From NCBI GenBank assembly GCA_036674765.1, contig JARVKI010000018.1, forward strand, positions 1-64,000: a stretch of 64,000 nucleotides of DNA, written 5' to 3'. The notes below the pieces were generated by a model. That model was not told the origin of the DNA. It saw nothing but the letters and a program-made list of their open reading frames with translations, and searched no databases. A program made the position numbers and the translations under genes. Below, piece after piece: positions 56,101 through 64,000 of this stretch (the stretch's first letter is position 1; the number at the start of each line of letters is the position of its first letter). This DNA is from Seiridium cupressi. Taxonomy: Eukaryota > Ascomycota > Sordariomycetes > Amphisphaeriales > Sporocadaceae.

Positions 56101-57429
56101 AGGGCGGGTCTGAATGAATCGTGATGTTTCCCTCAATCTTGAGCAAGGTTGATGCGTCAATGAGGGATTTCGCTTGCGGGTAAAGTGCGTAGGCCGAGTA
56201 AGCATCTGTAATAGTGGCAATCGGCTTCGCCTTCTTCTGCTTTCTCCCCTCCTTCCGATCCTCGTAGAACTTGATATCCCCTTTGAGTATAGGAGGATGC
56301 GAGCGATCATAAGGTGACTTCTTCCTGAATTCCTTTTGCATTTTCTGGTATTCCTTCTCGTCGGGTGGTGAGATGACACACCAGCAGCGCTTCCATGGCA
56401 CACCTGCACCGAAACGCACCCTGACCCATTCTTCCTTCTTTTCGCGCGATCGTTCCATGATTACACCGATGTTGTTCAAACTCTTTCCCTTTCCGGCTAT
56501 CAGGGCTCCGGTGTATGCTTCCTGGAGCGTCGAGTGCTCGAACATGGCGAGACGAATCCCGGCGGTCCATTGTATTAACGAGTGGCGCGAATTGAAGTGT
56601 AACAAGTATCTGTTTCTTCCAGCGGTTGATATGCTCAATATATTCTGCAATGGCTGCTCCTCATTGGTCCTTGTTGGCAACGAGTCAATCTAGAGGTCTT
56701 ATTAGCAAAGTCCATTGCCCGATAGCAGATGCGTCTTTCGGCAGTGCAAGCTTGCTCTTGAAATGCTGCCTTACCATCTTGATTGAGGCATCGGTCAAGT
56801 TGATGAACTTGGGTAGAACCTCTCCATCTTCGCCTGCTGCATCCAGTTCCGCGGCGTCCCAGAGCGACAGAACGGTGCCCACGAGCTGAGCAAAGTACTC
56901 TGTCCATGTTCTGTCCGGGTTGGGTTTGCCCTCTATAATCTAGTCAGCCCATTCTCTACGCGCCTTTCCAGATTTTGGTCGACGAACGTGTGTTCTGATC
57001 ATCCAGCTTCAGGAAATAACCTTCTTGGTATAGCTTGTTTCCATGACTGTTCAAGAAGGTGAATATAGGTTGCAATTCAGGAATTGTATCTTGGTTGACG
57101 TCCATGAGGGGCGGTTGGTAGGTTTGCACCATAGACAGCGGCCTCGAGGAGCTTCTACTTCGTGTTCTAGAATGGCCTTGTATCGAGGCGGGCGATTCAG
57201 CTACTGGCGAGTGATCATGATTAGGCCTTGCCGGCGATGACGGTGTGGGTGTGCTAGGCTCCTGCACATAGGTCTGCATATACGTAGGCGGCGGAGCTGG
57301 AGTATTATGGTGCGACTGCGTGTGGAAATCCGGTCTACTGTAAGGGGGATCCTGCTGCGGCGGCGATGTCTTGGATGGTGACGCGCTGTACGAATCTCGG
57401 GGGCTGCCACCAGTGGAAAACTGGGACAT
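53171..57429 (-). CDS. CAF120: CAF120/Skg3-like PH-domain protein
   Basis: Three exons, 57429-56988, 56932-56775 and 56689-53171, give 1372 aa. The introns are 55 bp (GTTCGT donor) and 85 bp, and the phases fit. Residues 1 to about 130 are Pro/Ser-rich. A PH domain follows (about 135-260): YQEGYFLKLDDQNT, then RTWTEYFAQLVGTVLSLWDA after the first splice, FINLTDASIKM, and RNRYLLHFNSRHSLIQWTAG. A second PH-like unit contains VPWKRCWCVISPPDEKEYQK and KGDIKFYEDRKEGRKQKK. The last 900 residues are low-complexity, rich in Pro, Gly, Ser and, near the end, Gln and Met. Yeast Caf120 associates with the CCR4-NOT deadenylase complex and Skg3 is found at bud sites, so a role in mRNA turnover or polarised growth is likely but not shown. 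Confidence 0.88.
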
Positions 57430-60400
57430 TAATGAGGAAAGCGAAAGGACTGTTGATTCAGGAAGGCCAAATTAGCATGATGCACACGGATGATTAGTGC
57501 TTGGCGCGAGGGCGTCTAGTCTCAGGCGTGTGCCCAAAGGAAAAATGACGATTGATAGGGGGATTGGCGCCCAAAAGCCCGGGTCGGATGGGGCCAGCGA
57601 CAGTGGGTGAGTAACGAAGTTGCGAATCACGCGGAGTAAGCGCAGTCCGCTTCTCTCGAGGAACCCGAAATGGAATGAATGGATATGACGGCTCGCTCAG
57701 GGACCAAGGGCGCCGGTGCGCCTCAACTCGCGACTGCGCAAGCGGCCCAACTCTTAATTTCCAGCCAACCCACTTGAGTACCAGCCAGCCTCAAGACACC
57801 TAGAGTAGTCCCAGTGGAATGCCGTCCAAACCGTCTTGGTACTGGGGAATCATGTGGCCTGTGGAACTGGCTCGTTTCCTGGTTCGTCTGTTGAGCACCG
57901 AAAGCCCGGGAGCAATGACGATGCACTGCTGACCGCAACACCGCAATGCCTGGTTGTAATGCTGGGAGAGGATAGCAATTTTGTGAGGTAGGTACTTTGG
58001 AGCCATTGGCGCTCAGTAGGTCTGGCAGGGGTGCTTCGGGGCGTGGGATGCGAGGCTTGGCAAGCTTCTAGGTGATTTTTTTTTCTTTGACAGCAAGGAG
58101 ATGTACGAACCGCGACTCCGACCCATCCTGTCCCTGGCTCTGGCTGCTCACCGAGCAGCTTGCACCACTAGGGATTTCTGCTATGATTTTGTTGACTGTG
58201 GTTTGGCGACTTCGGACGGCCCAGACACTGGATGGTGGCTTAGGTCCACCTGAAATGGATTCGTCGACGTGTGTAAGTGCGTCAGCGTGTCTTGCTGGAA
58301 TTTGGAATTCTGGAGGCGCAAGTGAGGGATGCGTGAGACGCAAAGAGCGGCGAGAATGAGGCTCAGGAAATGTAAATAGGAGAGAAACCCGTCAGCGAGT
58401 GGAATAGGGACCGGAATCTGCAAACCCAAGAAAAGCCAAAAAAAGAATCAAACCCGGATTGCAGGTGGGAAGGACTCTCTGTTTTGTAGCTCGATTGATG
58501 TGCTTCTCGACGCAGCAATAGTGTCGATTCAAACAAGTGGGCTAAGCAGGCGTGCCAGGCTAATTTTGGTGCTTGGGTTGCCGGCTTCTCGTAAAAGCTG
58601 CTTGCTTTCCACAACAAGGTTATTAGAGCCTGTCACTACTCCGGATTCCCCTGAAAGCAATGACCTGCTTCCCTGGGCGATGAGGCACGGGCTTGGTAAT
58701 GCTGTTGGGTTTTGCAATGACGAGAAATTCGTGCGCTGTCGGTTGTCGAGCCTTTTTTTCTTCTTAGTCTGTCAGTGGTCGTCTCGGAACGCAAGGAGAT
58801 CGGCAGACGCGGACGAGTCAATACCCCGGTTTTTGCTGAACGAACGTCGATTCCAAACATCCAAGACCCAGCCAAAGTGTGCAAGGAAGTCCAAGAAGGC
58901 AGACAGGTCGGAGAGCTAGCACTCGACTTTTCGGGGCTCTTTAGTCTTCTCGCGACCCAGGCTACCAAGGCGAACGAGTGGCAGATGCAGAAGAATTACG
59001 GTCTGAGCTAGCTAACCTTGCCAAGCTTGCGGACTTCTCTGAAGAAGCACAACTTTGTATGACGCTATGCCCTGGTCTTGAACGAACAATAGTTTCAGCA
59101 GCGCGGCAGCTGATGCTCCACTACGCGGGTTTAGGGGATGCAGTTCAAGATATGCATGGGGCACTGCCTATGGAGGTAGGGAGCATGTACGGTTTCCCTG
59201 CTCAGGTCGCAGTCAGACGACTGGCTGGGGGCTGATAAATACTATGTATTTGAATTACCTGATTCAAACGAGGCAGTGTCTCTAGCAAGGTGAATGAATG
59301 CGAACCCGAAAATTGCGACCCCGAGACCTTGAAAGTTACAATGTACCTACTCACACCCCTCAGTTCCACCGTAAGAATCGTGGAATGACATATGTAGGTA
59401 ATACGTACTCGTCTAATGATCACCCCTGATCTTGTTGAAGGCGACTACGTCGATCAACACATAGCCCGCCATATGCTGCGTCTGCGCTGACTATTCTCAT
59501 TGATATTCCCGGCAAATTGCCCGGTCGGGAGACGGAACACGCAACATCAGGTTTGTGAGTACCCACCCACCAATGCAGGAATCCCGAGTTAGCGTTTTGC
59601 ATATCCTGCCACCTCATCGCGCGGTCTGCCTACAACGAAGGTGAACGTTGGAAGACCGTCGTCACCCAATACCGGAGGTTGGTAGACACCGCTCCCTTGC
59701 AGTCACCCCACCGCCTGACTCCTTCCTGCCGGCAAGATCCATTGGGTAAGGAGGACACCGGATGCAACGGACTACTGACCAGCCTTGTAGCACTGAACAA
59801 TCCTTGGCCATCAGACGACCTGGAAAGTATTGGGCAAATGTAACGAATGGCCGCTCTGGATTGCAGGAGAGTTGATTCAAGGTGTCATCAGGAACTGCCA
59901 ACCTGTGCATTATGGATAGCCAAGCGGGAATGCAGCTAGTAACTGCTGACCTCTGCTTACAGGGCGTACATAGGGCGGGCAGAAAACATGCATGGCGCCG
60001 ACAGGGCTGGTGAGCCGCGTACGCCTGGCGCTTCCCATCGCATTCCTGCGCCAAGGATCGGATAGAAGCGATCTCTCTGCAGGACCACGGACCAGGGCCA
60101 GCGACTGGCCAGTGGTGAGCGCCTCAGAGTCCAGACCAGCCGCCGAATATAAGACGACCTCGTTAGCATAATAGGTCGCCTTGGCTAAGCAGACTAATGA
60201 GACAAGTTCGGATTCCGGCAGCTCATAACATCCCCGCCCCGCTTGACGCACTCCTAATCCAACATCCTGATATACAGAGCCTTGATAGGGCTCACAGGGC
60301 TCACAGGGCTCAAGATGGAAGCAAAAGCTCACAATATCTTGAGCTCAGCCTCAGGTACGCGTGTCTTTTCAGGTGTGTCGATCACCTACCACGTGCTCAG

Positions 60401-61345
60401 CAAGGTCCGGCTGGGATCAATGGCATGCACATACTCCCAGACTCCTCAATATTGAAAAAAGCAAGGCGTACTCGGCTTTGTAGTGAGAATGGAGTTTTAC
60501 GTCACACCAAACGTTAGGCAGATCCGCCAAAGTTTCGCGTCCGTATGTCTTATTTAACCTTGTATTCCTGCCAGAACTAACCATTGGCGTCGTGGTGCCA
60601 CCATCGAGACGTGAGATGGTTTGCGGATCTCAATATAAAGATAGGTAGCGTTGAGAGCTGCATACATATTGCGCCATCTCTTCACATTACATCACTTAAG
60701 ATTTAGTGGTTCCAAGACACCAAGCTCATCTGCTGACTAGTGCGGACTCGTTGCACTGACTTTGCAAACAATTTCCACCCACTGCAGACAGTATGATGTA
60801 CATAGTAGAGACATGGGGAGTCAGATCCAATACAACGCCGAAATGACCATATTTCGATATGCCGCTTGCGATCGCATGGCCTTAAACCTAAATGTGCGCT
60901 AGGAGAATAGGGATAGTGGGCCTTTCGGGATGCGACAGAGCCTCCTTTGAGGGTGATGTCATGTTGCACTGAAAGAAGGATCGTGTCGAGTTTGCAATAC
61001 CACTACCGGTATACTGGAACGCTCATCCCGGCTCCCTTTTCCGAATCTGTAGGTTGTGGTTGATCTCCAGGGCGACATGTGTACCAAAGTATTCCATGCC
61101 TTCATCCCAGTACCACCAAAGGTCCAGCCTACCTGCTAATCGGGAGAGTGCGGGCATACAGAGTCCTAAGATAAGGATAAGCTTGCCTTATCCGACCTCC
61201 GCTTTGTAGGGTTCAAGCTCCGGCCTGGAACCGTTGCCTCGCGCATCACCACATGCAATTCACCATCAATCGCTAGCAGACTGGCGACAGAGAGACTGGC
61301 TGCTTTACACGCTCCCCCAAGGTCGCGCGAGGCCTGGTAGTGGGG
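57430..61345. other. Divergent intergenic region of 3.9 kb
   Basis: It separates the CAF120-like and PTC7 genes and must include both promoters and probably a long CAF120 5' leader. Many short frames occur on both strands, none with recognised motifs. A 9-bp tandem repeat sits at 60287-60312. I see no supported gene. Confidence 0.5.
60287..60312 (+). repeat. 9-bp tandem repeat (AGGGCTCAC)
   Basis: Two full copies and a nearly complete third copy of AGGGCTCAC in tandem. A small, simple repeat in intergenic DNA. Confidence 0.85.
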
Positions 61346-62588
61346 ATGAGGAGGTCAAACTTATCCCTCCTGGCACCATCCGTCATCGCATCCGCGTCAT
61401 CCACGGGCTTGTCGCGGACGCCGCGAGCCTTCTTCTCGAGGTCATCCCGAAGATGGCGTCTTGATCCCTCATCCGAACCGCCTCCGACAGAAAAAGGCGG
61501 CGAAACACCGCCGCTCACGGATTCGTGTCCGCGATTGCCCTTTCGATTCGAGACTGGCTTCGCGCTTTTCGCAAAGAGAACCCCGCGACCATTCCCCCCG
61601 CCTTTCCTCAGTCCGCCCAGCGGTTCGTTCAGTGATCCGCTGAGTACGCATCATCAGAGCAGGGACAAGCGGGTATTTGTCGAAGGTGAACTTATTAGAG
61701 GATGGACCAACGGGGATGATGCCGTCTATGCGAGCGACTACTTCATCTGTGCGAACGATGGGGTCGGAGCTTGGTCTATGAGGCCGAAAGGCCATGCTGG
61801 GCTATGGTCCCGCTTGATTCTACATTTCTGGGTTGTGGCGATGCAGGAGGACATTACAAAGCCAAGATCGCCAGACCAACCGTACGCTCCGGATCCGGTC
61901 AGGTATTTACAGACTGCGTACGAGCGCACTTTAGAAGCCACGACAGGGCCAAGTAACTGCCAGGGCACCACGACAGCAGCTGGGGCGCAACTGTTCTACA
62001 AAGGAGATGCATACAGCGCCGAAGCTTCTGTCCCATTGCTCTACGCCACGAACCTGGGCGACGGCCAGGTCATGGTTGTGCGGCCCCAGGATCAGGAGAT
62101 GATCTATAAATCAACTGAGCAGTGGCACTGGTTCGACTGTCCGCGACAGCTGGGGACGAACAGCCCCGACACGCCAACGCAGAATGCTGTGGTTGATCTT
62201 GTTGAACTCGAAGAGGGAGACGTGGTTCTAGCCATGTCAGATGGGGTTATTGACAACCTTTGGGAACATGAGATTGTCGAGAACGTCACACGCAGTGTGC
62301 GACGGTGGGAGAATGGAGAAGGCGGCGCTGCCGACGGGTCCAGATACGGCGGTGCTAATGGTGGTATGACGTTCGTTGCTGAGGAGCTCATGAAGGCGGC
62401 CAAGATAATTGCGACTGATCCTTTTGCGGAGAGTCCGTTCATGGAACATGCGATTGAGGAGGGTTTAGCCAGCGAAGGAGGTGGGTAGTGATGATCAGCC
62501 CAAACGTCGCCCCCAGATTACTAACTTGTACACAGGCAAACTTGATGACATTAGTGTTGTTGCAGCGCTTTGCAGACGAAATAACTAA
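61346..62588 (+). CDS. PTC7: PTC7-type PP2C protein phosphatase, probably mitochondrial
   Basis: Exons 61346-62480 and 62536-62588 give 395 aa. The start is the first ATG of the frame. The first about 40 residues (MRRSNLSLLAPSVIASASST then GLSRTPRAFFSRSSRRWRL) are Arg/Ser-rich without acids, like a mitochondrial presequence. PP2C motifs are YFICANDGVGAW (first metal Asp), TTTAAGAQLF, NLGDGQVMVVR and VVLAMSDGVIDNLW. The 55-bp intron near the end rebuilds the last motif, G|GKLDDISVVAALCRRNN, which supplies a metal-binding Asp; without splicing the protein would stop early at GGG and lose it. In yeast, Ptc7 dephosphorylates the coenzyme Q protein Coq7 in mitochondria and is itself regulated by splicing. 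Confidence 0.91.
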
Positions 62589-63371
62589 GCATTGCGCTAT
62601 GCAAATATGTGGAGAGAGAAAAGGCTACAGGTTCGATGTGGAATCTAGATTTGATTATGCTTGGCGTTCGGGAGTACCATCAGGGTTTAATGTGGACGTC
62701 TTGTGAAAAATGCAGTGATTTCATAGATACGATCACATCCATATGAGTGTTCCACCACAGCAAGATCGGTAGCATACTGTTGGCGTTGAGGTGCAGGCAG
62801 CTTCTAGCTAACGTAGGACGTGGCTCAAGACTTTGGCGATGTATGAATTTCACTAGGTCGAAATTCTGCTCGACCGAGGCAATCGATTCTTTGTTAGCAT
62901 GTCATTTGGTTGAAATGGCTGGCTGTGTTTTACAGCAGAACAATACAAGAAATATGCCTTACTATCATTAACGTATTGATGTTGTACACAGAATGTGTGG
63001 TGTGAGCGGAAGATTCCCGCGGTACAATGGGGAGGTCGCAGGCGCTGCGACCTAGCGGGGTGACGTTCCCCACCACGGAATCAGAGCCTCAAAAAAGTTC
63101 TCCATTGAGCTCTCAGCAAGTCCGACTTGACATCAATTCTGTTCGTTACTGGCACGATCTCGACAACGCCAGCATTCTGTGCCTTTTTGACAGAGATACC
63201 ATTCTCAACTCTCAATCCGCTTGCGCACATACGAAGGCTTCTTGGCAACGAATTCGACAACACCAGCGCTCCGCTTGATTTCTAGTTAGGAGTTGGACCT
63301 GGTCTTCATCGTCCCCATCCTCAAGCAGATTTTCGTAATTTCTTCTGGTCTCACTGCAATAGACCGTTACC
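62589..63371. other. Intergenic region between PTC7 and UTP23
   Basis: About 780 bp with no recognised feature; it should contain the PTC7 terminator and the UTP23 promoter. Confidence 0.5.
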
Positions 63372-64000
63372 ATGCCGCGCGCTAAAACTGCGAAGCGATG
63401 TTCGTGCTTGAACCAACCCTCCAAACGGATTTCTGCTAACCAAATGTAAAAGATCGCAAGCTTATGGAGAAATACTCCTTGACTTTTGGATTCGTATGTT
63501 TCTTGGGGACCGAATTTCTTCCTATTGACGAGTGTATCCTGGCTAACCTGGATTGCCATTATACAGCGCGAACCCTACCAGATACTCGTTGACGCGGATC
63601 TTCTCGCAGACGCTTGCCGATTCAAGATGGATCTCATCAAAAGCTTCGAGCAGACCCTCTCGGGCAAGGTAAAGCTTCTCATAACGCAATGCTCGATGCG
63701 GCACCTTTACAACACCAAGTCGGAACCCGGGGTCTATGCTGCCATCGAATTTGGCAAGACCCTAGAGCGCCGTCGCTGTGGACACCATCCGGACGAGTAC
63801 CCTGAGCCACTGAGCACCCTAGAGTGCCTAAGCAGTGTCGTGGATCCAAAGGACAATGGCTTCAATAAACATCGCTACGTGGTGGCATCTAACGACCAAA
63901 GCACAAGGCAGACTTTGAGGAGCGTGAAGGGCACACCTTTGATCTACATATCGAGAAGCGTCATGATCATGGAACCTATGGCGGACGAGAGTGTGCAAGT
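63372..64000 (+). CDS. UTP23: rRNA-processing protein UTP23, 5' part (cut by window end)
   Basis: Exons 63372-63399, 63453-63493 and 63567 to beyond 64000. The introns are 53 bp (GTTCGT donor, CTAAC branch) and 73 bp. Splicing joins MPRAKTAKR, YRKLMEKYSLTFGF and REPYQILVDADLLADACRFK, the typical UTP23/FCF1-like PIN-domain start. It continues with LLITQCSMRHLYNTKSEPG, the zinc-finger-like RRCGHHPDEYPEPL with flanking Cys, and VDPKDNGFNKHRYVVASND, reaching ISRSVMIMEPMAD at the edge. UTP23 is a nucleolar component of the small-subunit processome needed for snR30 release and 18S rRNA maturation. About 167 residues are visible; the C-terminus lies outside. Confidence 0.93.

Overview
The window is nuclear DNA of a filamentous ascomycete (Pezizomycotina, most likely Sordariomycetes). 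Genes have short introns of about 48-190 bp with GTAAGT/GTTCGT-type donors, CTAAC-like branch points and YAG or AAG acceptors. Filamentous-fungus families are present: a HET-domain protein, an Egh16-like secreted protein, a COP9 signalosome subunit, a DUF6604-like protein and a mitochondrial arginine-pathway carbamoyl-phosphate synthase. Splice sites were assigned by hand from phase, motif and protein continuity; no transcript data were used.

Layout. 1-8400: a 73-nt poly-C contig edge, NPL4 (+), and CPA2 (-), which is interrupted by an unusual AT-rich intron. 8400-15190: a gene-poor block with dispersed repeats, a decayed copy of a fungal gene family and a short inverted-repeat element. 15190-24840: a cytosolic-type heme peroxidase (-), a conserved fungal protein with a Ser-Leu-Lys-Lys repeat (+), an Egh16-like secreted protein (-), and small dispersed repeats around them. 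24840-35090: CSN4 (+), an SGNH hydrolase (-), a HET-domain gene broken by a poly-A frameshift (-), a pyridoxal-reductase-type aldo/keto reductase (-) and DUS4 (+). 35800-42700: four minus-strand items: a cyclin with a coding-like tail behind in-frame TAG codons, the U4/U6 snRNP protein PRP4 and a GH27 alpha-galactosidase. 44600-52180: an AGC kinase, a DOMON-cytochrome b561 membrane protein and a DUF6604-like protein, all (+). 53170-64000: a CAF120-like PH-domain protein (-), a PTC7-type phosphatase (+) and the 5' part of UTP23 (+), cut by the window end.

How the genes relate. Most are housekeeping genes with separate roles: ERAD/proteasome (NPL4), arginine synthesis (CPA2), neddylation control (CSN4), tRNA modification (DUS4), splicing (PRP4), mRNA turnover (CAF120), 18S rRNA maturation (UTP23) and mitochondrial phosphatase (PTC7). 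I see no biosynthetic cluster, CRISPR array, tRNA or rRNA gene, or intact transposon. The accessory-looking parts are the gene-poor block, the Egh16-like gene with its flanking repeats, the HET gene and the DUF6604-like gene.

The observations most worth a second look are the cyclin tail (about 189 codons behind TAG codons), the 281-bp AT-rich intron splitting an invariant Asn codon of CPA2, the poly-A frameshift in the HET gene and the decayed gene at 13155-14120. I found no clearly new multi-gene system.
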